From an uncultured Lachnospiraceae bacterium (lineage in GTDB: Bacteria > Bacillota_A > Clostridia > Lachnospirales > Lachnospiraceae): 9,401 nt of DNA. The notes beneath the pieces are model-generated. The model saw only the letters and a program-made list of their open reading frames with translations. It made no database searches and was not told where the DNA came from. Shown piece after piece: positions 1 through 5,962 of the stretch; the stretch's first letter is position 1; each line of letters begins with the position of its first letter. The stretch covers positions 1-9,401 of the forward strand of contig USDU01000087.1 in NCBI GenBank assembly GCA_900553635.1, in the 5' to 3' direction. The translations under genes were made by a program, and so were the position numbers.

Positions 1-1
1 G

Positions 2-208
2 GAGAAGAAACAGGATCTGCTTAGACTTAAGCTAACCCAGCGGGGCCTGCTGGCGGGGCAGTTCTGGAAGGTGCCGGTGGCGGTATGCCTGGCGGTGGTG
101 ACACTGCTTGGCTGCGCGGGCGTCGTCTGGACTGCGACTCCTTATAACGGCAAGCTGTCCTGGAAGCTGGATGAGTGGCGATACCCGGAGAAGTGGCAGC
201 AGCCGTAG
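2..208 (+). CDS. C-terminal end of an unidentified membrane protein (5' end outside window)
   Basis: An open frame enters from the left edge and ends at a TAG at 206-208, giving 68 residues of C-terminus. It starts with a basic stretch (EKKQDLLRLKLTQR), then one hydrophobic segment of about 22 residues beginning near QFWKVPVAV, which is a likely transmembrane helix. A short tail rich in Trp, Tyr and charged residues (ending KWQQP) should lie outside the membrane by the positive-inside rule. No catalytic motif is left in the window, so the family cannot be read directly. Because the next gene is a MecA-like penicillin-binding protein, one candidate is the end of a BlaR1/MecR1-type M56 sensor peptidase, whose last helix is similarly placed. 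That is inference from context only; any membrane protein with a C-terminal helix would fit. Confidence 0.55.
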   Translation, partial: EKKQDLLRLKLTQRGLLAGQFWKVPVAVCLAVVTLLGCAGVVWTATPYNGKLSWKLDEWRYPEKWQQP

Positions 209-314
209 CCATTCAATATGGTCTGAAGCACTTGCTGCTGATTCAGGAGTGCAAAATCCATAAAAATCAGGATATCTTTTTATAAGAACGTAGTGTACAA
301 TGATTTTACAGAAG

Positions 315-323
315 AAAAGGGGG
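315..323 (+). promoter_or_regulatory. Ribosome binding site that fixes the PBP start
   Basis: The run AAAAGGGGG ends 5 nt before the ATG at 329. It lies downstream of the alternative in-frame GTG at 293, which has no comparable purine-rich site in front of it. This favours the ATG, which also places a lipoprotein signal peptide exactly at the N-terminus. Confidence 0.75.
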
Positions 324-328
324 ATTTT

Positions 329-2362
329 ATGAAAAGGAACATGGCGTTAGCAACTCTGACCCTGGGACTTGGCCTGGGGCTGAGTCTGGGACTACTGACA
401 GGCTGCGGGAAAAAGACAGAGCAGCCCGAAGAACTGCTGACGGAATATATCGATTTTCTGAATCAGGAAGATTACGCGGATATGTATGGCTTCCTGACAG
501 AGGAGGCGCAGGAGACTACAGATAAAGAAACTTATGTAAACCGATATAAGAATATCTACGGTGGAATCGAAGCTTCAGATGTCCGAATCGATATCGCGGA
601 CGAGGGCGGGAAAAAGGATGAAAAGGCGGAGACCCAGCGGGTGAAGTATACCCTGACCATGGATACGATTGCGGGGGAGCTGTCCTTTGATACGGTAGCT
701 ATTTTCACGAAAAACGAGGATGGGGATTATAAAATGAGCTGGGACAGCCAGGACATTTTTCCGAACCTCTACAATGAGGATACGGTGAAGGTGGTGACCA
801 CTCAGGCCAAACGCGGTAATATCTATGACCGCAACCAGGTGGAGCTGGCGAGAGAGGGCGTGGCCTCTTCTGTGGGCCTGGTGCCGGGCAAGCTTCCGGA
901 GGACCGGGACGGCGCCATCGCGCAGCTGTCGGAGCTTCTGGAAATCAGTACGGAGAAGATAGAGAAGGCCTTAAGCGCAGGCTGGGTGCGGGACGATACC
1001 TTTGTGCCGCTTCGGACCGTAGCCAAGGACGCCATGGAGCTGAAAGAAAAGCTGCTGGAAATTCCGGGTGTGATGATTTCGGACACGAAGGTGCGGTTTT
1101 ATCCCTTTGGCGAAAAGGCAGCCCAGCTCACCGGCTATGTACAGAATATTACGGCGGAAGAACTGGAAAAAAGAACAGGGCAGGGGTATAATAGAAACAG
1201 CATCATCGGCAAGGCAGGCGCAGAGCGCATCTATGAGGAGCAGCTTCGTCCGAAGGATGGCTATACTATAGAGATCCGGAATCAGCTGGGCGAAGTGAAA
1301 GATGTGGTTCTGGAGAAGCCGGCGGAGGATGGACAGGATGTGAAGCTGACCATCGACATCACCCTGCAGCAGTATCTTTATCAGGAGATGGAGGGCGACG
1401 AGGGCTGCGCGGTTGCCATGGATCCCACTACCGGAGCAGTGCGGGCGTTGGTCAGCACACCGGCTTATGATCCCAATGATTTCGTTATGGGTTATACTGC
1501 CAGCGCGTGGGAGGCGCTGAATTCTGACGAGTCCCAGCCACTGTATAACCGTTATCTGGCGGCCTGGACGCCCGGATCCAGCTTCAAACCCGTGGTGGCG
1601 GCTCTGGGTCTGACAGCGGGAACGCTTAACCCGGACGAGGATGTGAAGAATGACGGCTTAAAATGGCAGAAGGACTCGAGCTGGGGCGATTATTATGTGA
1701 CTACCCTGGTGGATTATCCGGTGAAGAATCTGGAAAATGCCCTGGTGCATTCCGACAATATCTATTTCGCAAAGGCAGCCTGCGCATTGGGTGAGAAAGA
1801 CTTTATGAAGGGGCTGGATTCCCTGGGCTTTGGGGAGGAGCTGCCCTTTGATTTCGCGGCGACGGCGTCCGGCTATGGAAGCGATGGCAGGATCGCGTCC
1901 GAGACAGAACTGGCGGACAGCGGCTACGGACAGGGCAAGATACTGGTGAACCCGATTCACTTAAGCAGCATTTATTCCGCTCTGGTAAATGGAGGTAATA
2001 TGGTGAAGCCTTATCTGCTGGACGGCGAGAGCGCCACATACTGGAAAGAGGGCGTGTTCACCAAAGAGGCAGCAGATACGGTGCTGGCGGATCTCTATCA
2101 GGTGGTGGAGGATAGCGCCGGCACGGCCCATGCGGCACAGCGGGATGCCTTCCGCATGGCAGGAAAGACCGGCACGGCGGAATTGAAGATTTCGAAGGAT
2201 GACACGGAGGGTCAGGAGCTTGGCTGGTTCGTGGGTATGTGCGTGGAAAACACGGAGAAGCCGCTGCTGATTACGATGATGATCGAAGACGTCAAAGGCC
2301 GGGGCGGAAGCCATTATGTGATTCCAAAAGTCATGAAGGGCTTTGATGAATATATGAAATAA
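329..2362 (+). CDS. Lipoprotein class B penicillin-binding protein with MecA-like N-terminal domain (transpeptidase)
   Basis: A 677-residue D,D-transpeptidase that would cross-link peptidoglycan outside the membrane. The N-terminus is a lipoprotein signal (basic MKRN, a Leu/Gly-rich core, lipobox LTGC with Cys26). Residues about 35-145 look like the NTF2-like MecA_N domain. R162-R168 (RGNIYDR) opens the PBP dimerisation domain, and the transpeptidase domain occupies about 345-677. All three penicillin-binding motifs are present: S417-S-F-K420 with nucleophile Ser417, S475-D-N477, and K613-T-G615. Length is close to S. aureus PBP2a (about 668 aa). An in-frame GTG at 293 would add 12 residues but lacks a good binding site and would bury the signal peptide. 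A 35-bp gap without a terminator separates it from the next gene. MecA_N-type PBPs are known as housekeeping enzymes as well as low-affinity resistance enzymes; the sequence does not say which this is. Confidence 0.93.
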   Translation: MKRNMALATLTLGLGLGLSLGLLTGCGKKTEQPEELLTEYIDFLNQEDYADMYGFLTEEAQETTDKETYVNRYKNIYGGIEASDVRIDIADEGGKKDEKAETQRVKYTLTMDTIAGELSFDTVAIFTKNEDGDYKMSWDSQDIFPNLYNEDTVKVVTTQAKRGNIYDRNQVELAREGVASSVGLVPGKLPEDRDGAIAQLSELLEISTEKIEKALSAGWVRDDTFVPLRTVAKDAMELKEKLLEIPGVMISDTKVRFYPFGEKAAQLTGYVQNITAEELEKRTGQGYNRNSIIGKAGAERIYEEQLRPKDGYTIEIRNQLGEVKDVVLEKPAEDGQDVKLTIDITLQQYLYQEMEGDEGCAVAMDPTTGAVRALVSTPAYDPNDFVMGYTASAWEALNSDESQPLYNRYLAAWTPGSSFKPVVAALGLTAGTLNPDEDVKNDGLKWQKDSSWGDYYVTTLVDYPVKNLENALVHSDNIYFAKAACALGEKDFMKGLDSLGFGEELPFDFAATASGYGSDGRIASETELADSGYGQGKILVNPIHLSSIYSALVNGGNMVKPYLLDGESATYWKEGVFTKEAADTVLADLYQVVEDSAGTAHAAQRDAFRMAGKTGTAELKISKDDTEGQELGWFVGMCVENTEKPLLITMMIEDVKGRGGSHYVIPKVMKGFDEYMK

Positions 2363-2397
2363 ATGACAGGTATTACTGACAGGAAAGCAGGAAGCAT

Positions 2398-3687
2398 ATG
2401 AAAAATAACGGACCACTGAAAAAATATCTCTATAAAAGTCTGGCGGGTGCAGGTTCTATTATTATCTGCATCCTGGTATTTTTCGCCATGTACCGATTCG
2501 ACCAGATCGTGGCGGCGTATAATCTGATGAAGGGAATTTTGATGCCCTTTATCTATGGTGCGGTGATTGCCTACCTGCTGACTCCCGTCTGCAATTTTAT
2601 CGAACGGCATTTGTTTTGTTTTTTAGAAAGCAGAATGAAGAAGCCGGAAAAGGCGCACGGCATCGCCGGGGCGGCAGGCATCGGCCTCAGCATGGTGTTC
2701 AGTCTGCTGGTGATCTATCTCCTGATTGCCATGGTTATGCCGCAGGTATTTTTAAGCATCGGCAGCATCGTGACGGCGTTCCCGTCCATGGTTAATAAAT
2801 GGTCGGCCTGGATTCAGAATTATCTGCAGGACAATGAAATAGTTTGGAATTATGTAAATCAGTTTATTGATACGGTTTCTGTCAATGTGGAGAGCTGGCT
2901 GGAAACCAAGCTCCTGCCTAATATGCAGACCATCGTAAGCGGTGTTTCCGCAGGGCTTTTGGGGGCTATCGTCGTGATGAAAAATATTCTGATCGGCCTG
3001 ATTGCAGCCATCTACATGATGGGCAACCGCCGAAAATTCGCAGCTCAGGCTAAGAAGCTGATTTACAGTGCATTCAGTGTACGGCATGCCAACGCGATTC
3101 TGGACGAGTGTCGGCTGATTGACCGGATGTTCGGCGGATTCATCAGCGGCAAGCTTATCGATTCCCTGATTATCGGCTGCCTGTGTTTCTTCTTTATGAG
3201 CATTCTGAACCTGCCCTATTCCATGCTGATCAGCGTGGTGGTGGGCGTGACTAATATCATTCCGTTCTTTGGACCCTATATCGGGGCGATTCCCAGCGCT
3301 ATCCTGGTGTTGACGGTGAATCCGATGCAGTGTCTGTATTTCCTGATCCTGATTTTACTTTTGCAGCAGTTTGACGGCAATTTTTTGGGACCGAAGATCC
3401 TAGGCAACTCCACGGGTCTGTCCAGCTTCTGGGTGCTGTTTTCCATTCTGGTGTTTGGCGGTCTCTTGGGATTTGTGGGCATGATCATCGGTGTTCCGGC
3501 TTTCGCGGTCATCTACGACCTGGTGAAAAAATGCGCCAACTATCTGCTGCGGCAGAAAAAGCTGACGACGGACACGGATACTTATCAGGAACTGGTATCC
3601 ATAGAACAGGACGGCGGACAGCTTCGTTATGTACAGAATGCGGATAGGCCGGAGCGGAAAAAAGAGGAACAGGAGGAAACCCCATGA
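2398..3687 (+). CDS. AI-2E/PerM-family (UPF0118) membrane transporter
   Basis: A 429-residue polytopic membrane protein of the family that includes E. coli TqsA and PerM and the Na+/H+ antiporters of some halophiles; substrates are unproven for most members. Two hydrophobic segments lie near the N-terminus, a more polar middle region spans about 115-185, and a cluster of helices covers about 190-375. Family signatures visible are I288-P-F-F-G-P-Y294 with the following IGAIPS, and near the end a segment starting LGPKILGNSTGL with a Gly-rich helix ending in VGMIIGVPAFAVI. The last 55 or so residues form a hydrophilic, highly charged tail (ending KKEEQEETP), making it longer than the usual 350-380. 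The ATG follows the purine-rich GCAGGAAG. Its TGA overlaps the coaX ATG, so the two are probably translationally coupled. The AI-2E name is a family label and not evidence for quorum signalling. Confidence 0.9.
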   Translation: MKNNGPLKKYLYKSLAGAGSIIICILVFFAMYRFDQIVAAYNLMKGILMPFIYGAVIAYLLTPVCNFIERHLFCFLESRMKKPEKAHGIAGAAGIGLSMVFSLLVIYLLIAMVMPQVFLSIGSIVTAFPSMVNKWSAWIQNYLQDNEIVWNYVNQFIDTVSVNVESWLETKLLPNMQTIVSGVSAGLLGAIVVMKNILIGLIAAIYMMGNRRKFAAQAKKLIYSAFSVRHANAILDECRLIDRMFGGFISGKLIDSLIIGCLCFFFMSILNLPYSMLISVVVGVTNIIPFFGPYIGAIPSAILVLTVNPMQCLYFLILILLLQQFDGNFLGPKILGNSTGLSSFWVLFSILVFGGLLGFVGMIIGVPAFAVIYDLVKKCANYLLRQKKLTTDTDTYQELVSIEQDGGQLRYVQNADRPERKKEEQEETP

Positions 3688-4448
3688 TTTTAGCGGTAGA
3701 TATCGGCAACACCTACATTGTGGTAGGCTGCATCCGGGACGATGAGATTGTATTCGTGGAGCGGCTTCACACAGATACGAAGAAATCAGAGCTGGAGTAT
3801 GCCATCAGCATTAAGACGGTTCTGGAGATATATGGAATTGATAAAAAGGAACTGGCCGGAGCAATTCTCTCGTCGGCGGTACCGCCTCTGACCGGTGTGA
3901 TGCGCCGGGCTGCGGGCAAGGTGACAGGCCGGGAGCCGCTGGTGGTGGGACCGGGCGTCAAGACCGGCCTGGACATCCGTATCGATAATCCGGCCCAGCT
4001 GGGCTCCGACCTGGTGGTAGGCGCGGTGGCAGCCATTGAGGAATATCCCTGTCCGCTGGTAGTGGTGGATCTGGGAACAGCTACCACTTTTACTGTAGTC
4101 AATGAGAAGAAGCAGGTTATGGGCGGCATGATTATGCCGGGCGTGGGCGTGGCCCTGGACGCCATGATCAGCCGTACATCCCAGCTTCCGAAGATCAGCC
4201 TGGATCCGCCGAAAAAGTTCATCGGCAGCAACACTGTGGATTGCATGAAGAGCGGCGTCCTCTATGGAAACGCGGCCTGCGTGGACGGTATGATTGGACT
4301 CATCGAGGAGGAACTGGGCCAGCAGGTGTCTGTGGTAGCCACAGGCGGTATGGCCAGGTACATTGCGCCCTATTGCAGGCGAAAGCTTAAGCTGGACGAC
4401 GCACTGCTTTTAAAGGGCTTAAAACTTATCTACCGGAGAAATCAGTAA
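3684..4448 (+). CDS. coaX: Type III pantothenate kinase
   Basis: 254 residues, normal for CoaX. It phosphorylates pantothenate with ATP to give 4'-phosphopantothenate, the first step of coenzyme A synthesis, in the cytosol. It belongs to the ASKHA fold: the phosphate-1 motif is D6-I-G-N-T10 near the N-terminus, the phosphate-2 motif is D129-L-G-T-A-T-T135, and T220-G-G222 with the following MARY forms the adenosine region. Asp109 in Q-L-G-S-D109 sits where the catalytic Asp is found in characterised CoaX proteins. The residue after it is Leu, where many family members have Arg. Known type III enzymes need a monovalent cation and are not inhibited by CoA. The start is set by AGGAGG at 3671-3676, 7 nt before the ATG, which overlaps the stop of the upstream transporter by 4 bp. 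A short cysteine-rich gene follows. Confidence 0.96.
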   Translation: MILAVDIGNTYIVVGCIRDDEIVFVERLHTDTKKSELEYAISIKTVLEIYGIDKKELAGAILSSAVPPLTGVMRRAAGKVTGREPLVVGPGVKTGLDIRIDNPAQLGSDLVVGAVAAIEEYPCPLVVVDLGTATTFTVVNEKKQVMGGMIMPGVGVALDAMISRTSQLPKISLDPPKKFIGSNTVDCMKSGVLYGNAACVDGMIGLIEEELGQQVSVVATGGMARYIAPYCRRKLKLDDALLLKGLKLIYRRNQ

Positions 4449-4460
4449 GCCCGCCCTTGT

Positions 4461-4466
4461 GAGGAG
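4461..4466 (+). promoter_or_regulatory. Ribosome binding site deciding the start of the small Cys-rich ORF
   Basis: GAGGAG lies 7 nt before the ATG at 4474, only 1 nt before the ATG at 4468, and downstream of the in-frame GTG at 4459. Spacing therefore points to the ATG at 4474 as the real start. Confidence 0.55.
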
Positions 4467-4473
4467 AATGACC

Positions 4474-4680
4474 ATGACAGAGAACAGAAAAGAAAATGCC
4501 AGGGAAGAGGATCGGAGATATACGCAGGTCTTTGAGACGAGATGTCCTGTGGACTCATCCAAAGTAAAACATACGGTTACCTTCATCGCGGCCAGCTGCA
4601 GCCGGGTGGACGATCTCATAGAGGATTTTCATTGCAGCAGAAACAGCGCCTGCATTAAATGTCAGCAGAATTACCTGTAA
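4474..4680 (+). CDS. Small cysteine-rich protein of unknown function
   Basis: A 68-residue protein starting at the well-spaced ATG (a GTG at 4459 would give 73 residues). I do not recognise a family. The first 15 residues are hydrophilic and rich in Glu and Arg; the rest has five cysteines, Cys24, Cys42, Cys54, Cys60 and Cys63. The last three form C-x5-C-x2-C beside His53, a pattern that could hold zinc or another metal, though this is only suggestive. There is no signal peptide or transmembrane helix, so a cytosolic location is expected. It lies 25 bp after coaX on the same strand with its own binding site, so it is probably the last gene of that transcript. No clear intrinsic terminator follows it. 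The residue composition is protein-like and the opposite strand offers nothing better, but a real translated product is not proved. Confidence 0.6.
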   Translation: MTENRKENAREEDRRYTQVFETRCPVDSSKVKHTVTFIAASCSRVDDLIEDFHCSRNSACIKCQQNYL

Positions 4681-4845
4681 AAGCAGGCTGGGCTCACAGT
4701 CGTACGCGATGGAAGGTTTGACATTGCTTCTGTACAGTAATGCAAAAAGAAATTGAAATTGTGAAAAAATAATAAAGATAATTCTGAAATATGCACAAAA
4801 AACCTTGATAAAATAGATGAAATATGACGAAAATGCTAATCGAAC
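4681..4845. other. AT-rich gap with no gene recognised
   Basis: From the end of the small cysteine-rich ORF to the promoter at 4846 the DNA becomes markedly A/T-rich, especially 4741-4840, with A-runs on the + strand. I find no convincing coding frame, tRNA or strong terminator here. A weak imperfect inverted repeat (CATTGCT at 4722-4728 with AGTAATG at 4736-4742) is followed by A's and not T's, so it is not a + strand terminator. The A-tracts just upstream of the promoter could aid RNA polymerase binding, but this is inference. Confidence 0.5.
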
Positions 4846-4874
4846 TTGACTGGGAAGAAAAAATCGTGTATAGT
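4846..4874 (+). promoter_or_regulatory. Sigma-A promoter of the PTS operon
   Basis: TTGACT at 4846-4851 (5 of 6 to consensus) and TATAGT at 4869-4874 (5 of 6) are separated by exactly 17 nt. Transcription would start near 4881, giving a leader of about 150 nt before the EIIA start at 5034. It is the best promoter-like sequence in the window and lies directly ahead of the PTS genes. Confidence 0.8.
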
Positions 4875-4924
4875 GAGTCTATCAACAGAAAACGGAAGAA
4901 CATACATTGTTCGTACTGACGGAC

Positions 4925-4946
4925 TGTTTTGAAAACAAGGTTGTTT
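4925..4946 (+). repeat. Interleaved palindromes in the leader (possible operator or RNA element)
   Basis: A perfect 13-bp palindrome, TGTTTTgAAAACA, spans 4925-4937. Its right arm is shared with a second one, AAACAA-GG-TTGTTT at 4933-4946, so one arm can pair either left or right. The position is about 45-65 nt downstream of the predicted transcription start. A repressor operator in the DNA or a switchable RNA stem are both possible; the sequence does not separate them. Confidence 0.4.
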
Positions 4947-4952
4947 AGCAAA

Positions 4953-4982
4953 ATGGAGCCAGTATTCTATCGAGAAAGGTAG
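4953..4982 (+). other. Possible 9-codon leader peptide ORF
   Basis: An ATG at 4953 opens a nine-codon frame (MEPVFYRER) closed by TAG at 4980-4982. It covers the whole left arm and loop of the downstream terminator and stops inside the right arm, so a translating ribosome would block the hairpin. The only ribosome-binding candidate is AAGG at 4937-4940, weak and 12 nt away. An ORF this short can easily arise by chance. Confidence 0.2.
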
Positions 4983-4996
4983 GATACTGGCTTTTT
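4958..4996 (+). terminator. Strong intrinsic terminator in the PTS operon leader
   Basis: Left arm 4958-4971 and right arm 4978-4991 pair over 14 consecutive positions (12 Watson-Crick pairs and two G-U pairs, with GCC/GGC at the base). They enclose a 6-nt loop, GAGAAA, and are followed at once by TTTTT at 4992-4996. It lies between the promoter at 4846-4874 and the first gene of the operon, not at a gene end in the usual sense. If it works as a terminator, it would yield a leader RNA of about 115 nt and need an antitermination mechanism for the PTS genes to be read. Confidence 0.85.
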
Positions 4997-5033
4997 GTAT
5001 GTTGAAAACCGGAAAAAGGACGGGAGAAGGAGA

Positions 5034-5447
5034 ATGTTCGAGATTATTCTAATTTCACATGGGCCCCTGTCGAAGGCCATGCTGGAAACGGCGCAAATGA
5101 TCGTAGGTGAACAGGAACACGTAACCTGTTTTGGACTGTATCTGGGTGACAGCGTAGATTTATTCCGGGAAAGGGTGGAGGAAGAGATTCGGAATAAGCT
5201 GGAAGAGAGCGACGTGCTCGTATTGACGGATATGCAGTCAGGCAGCCCCTTCAATGTTACCGTGGGGGCCATGGGATATTATGAGTTCCGGCACTTTACA
5301 GGAATGAATCTGCCGATGGTTCTTGAGATTTTTTCCAGACGTGCATATGAGTCGCTGGATGAGGTCTGTCAGGACCTGTTGTTAAGTACAAAGGAAACAA
5401 TGGTGGATGTAAATCAATTGTTATATGAATTGGATACAGCGTTTTAA
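5034..5447 (+). CDS. PTS mannose/fructose/sorbose-family EIIA component
   Basis: A 137-residue soluble EIIA domain that takes phosphate from HPr and passes it to EIIB. The N-terminus has the family form I-L-I-S-H9-G, with His9 the phosphorylation site (His10 in E. coli ManX). Asp66 in L-T-D-M-Q-S-G-S-P-F-N matches the conserved Asp67; the usual GGSPFN is SGSPFN here, a small deviation. Length is normal for a stand-alone EIIA. The ATG at 5034 is chosen because the product then begins exactly where EIIA proteins begin; GGGAG at 5022-5026 is 7 nt upstream. A TTG at 4995 would add 13 basic residues and start inside the terminator T-run, so it is unlikely. It is the first gene of the PTS operon, and EIIB follows 23 bp later. 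Confidence 0.94.
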   Translation: MFEIILISHGPLSKAMLETAQMIVGEQEHVTCFGLYLGDSVDLFRERVEEEIRNKLEESDVLVLTDMQSGSPFNVTVGAMGYYEFRHFTGMNLPMVLEIFSRRAYESLDEVCQDLLLSTKETMVDVNQLLYELDTAF

Positions 5448-5454
5448 AAAGAGG

Positions 5455-5461
5455 AAGGAGG
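5455..5461 (+). promoter_or_regulatory. Ribosome binding site deciding the EIIB start
   Basis: AAGGAGG is 9 nt from the ATG at 5471 but only 3 nt from the in-frame ATG at 5465. The longer spacing is the workable one, so EIIB more likely begins MKNIVLI than MRMKNIV. Confidence 0.6.
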
Positions 5462-5470
5462 TGGATGCGA

Positions 5471-5947
5471 ATGAAAAACATAGTGTTAATTCGTATCGAT
5501 GATCGTCTGATTCATGGACAGGTGGTAACTCAGTGGATAAAGGACACAAACGGAAACCGGATTCTGATTGTGGACGATAAGCTGGTCAATGACCGGATGA
5601 TGATGCGGATTTTGAAAGCAGCGGCGCCGCCGGGAGTAAAAGTAGAGGTCATGACCGTGGCGGACGCAGAGACGGAACTGAAACAGGACGCAGTACCCGG
5701 AGAAAATATTGTCATTCTTGTAAAAGTTCCGCTGGTTCTGGAAGAGCTGATTGACGCGGGAATCCCCATGCAGAAGATCGTGCTGGGCGGCATGGGACTG
5801 ACCCCGAAGCGGAAAAAGTTTAACAAAAATGTGGCGGCTACGGACGAAGAAGTGGAATGCATGAAACGCATTGTGGCAAAGGGAGTACCAATGGACTTTC
5901 AGCTGGTTCCGGCAGAGCGCGCTATCAACGTAGAAAAATTATTTTAG
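5471..5947 (+). CDS. PTS mannose/fructose/sorbose-family EIIB component
   Basis: A 158-residue cytosolic EIIB (160 if the ATG at 5465 is used). It receives phosphate from EIIA and gives it to the sugar as it passes through EIIC/EIID. The family signature R8-I-D-D-R-L-I-H15-G-Q is at the N-terminus, with His15 the phosphorylated residue, which distinguishes this PTS family from those that use a Cys on EIIB. Further family-like stretches are I-V-D-D-K-L-V-N-D after the first strand and I-V-L-G-G-M-G-L-T in the second half. The length is normal for a separate EIIB and there is no fusion to EIIA, unlike E. coli ManX. EIIC starts 15 bp after its TAG, behind AGGAGGT. Confidence 0.95.
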   Translation: MKNIVLIRIDDRLIHGQVVTQWIKDTNGNRILIVDDKLVNDRMMMRILKAAAPPGVKVEVMTVADAETELKQDAVPGENIVILVKVPLVLEELIDAGIPMQKIVLGGMGLTPKRKKFNKNVAATDEEVECMKRIVAKGVPMDFQLVPAERAINVEKLF

Positions 5948-5962
5948 AGGAGGTAATGTGTT

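Noticed and set aside
281..310. Promoter (TATAAG at 281-286) with a BlaI/MecI-type operator near 294-310
   Set aside because: There is no acceptable -35 box 16-18 nt upstream. The inverted repeat runs TGTA...TACA, the reverse of the TACA...TGTA core of MecI/BlaI boxes, with 9 nt between.
293..328. GTG at 293 as the PBP start
   Set aside because: It would put 12 polar residues before the lipoprotein signal and lacks a ribosome binding site; the ATG at 329 has AAAAGGGGG 5 nt upstream.
1658..2416. Long minus-strand frames opposite the PBP gene
   Set aside because: They are antisense to a gene with all catalytic motifs intact and show no recognisable domains.
4711..4727. Sigma-54 (-24/-12) promoter, often found before LevR-controlled mannose PTS operons
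   Set aside because: The GG and GC dinucleotides are 9 nt apart, not 10, and the TGGCAC part is absent. The sigma-A promoter at 4846 explains the operon better.
4718..4746. Perfect -35 box TTGACA at 4718-4723 as a second promoter
   Set aside because: No -10-like hexamer lies 16-18 nt downstream; the bases there are TGCAAA or similar.
4694..4951. 85-codon open frame on the minus strand in the AT-rich gap
   Set aside because: Composition is that of AT-rich noncoding DNA (Phe, Tyr, Ile, Ser), there is no good ribosome binding site, and it runs antisense through the promoter and leader.
4921..4960. BglG/LicT-type RAT antiterminator overlapping the terminator
   Set aside because: GGACTGTTTTG...CAAGG looks similar at first, but the conserved TGTTACTG and GGCA...ACC halves and their base pairing are not there.
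4881..5033. Catabolite-repression (cre) site in the leader
   Set aside because: Candidate stretches such as TGAAAACCGG at 5003-5012 lack the central CG in register and the right half of the cre consensus.
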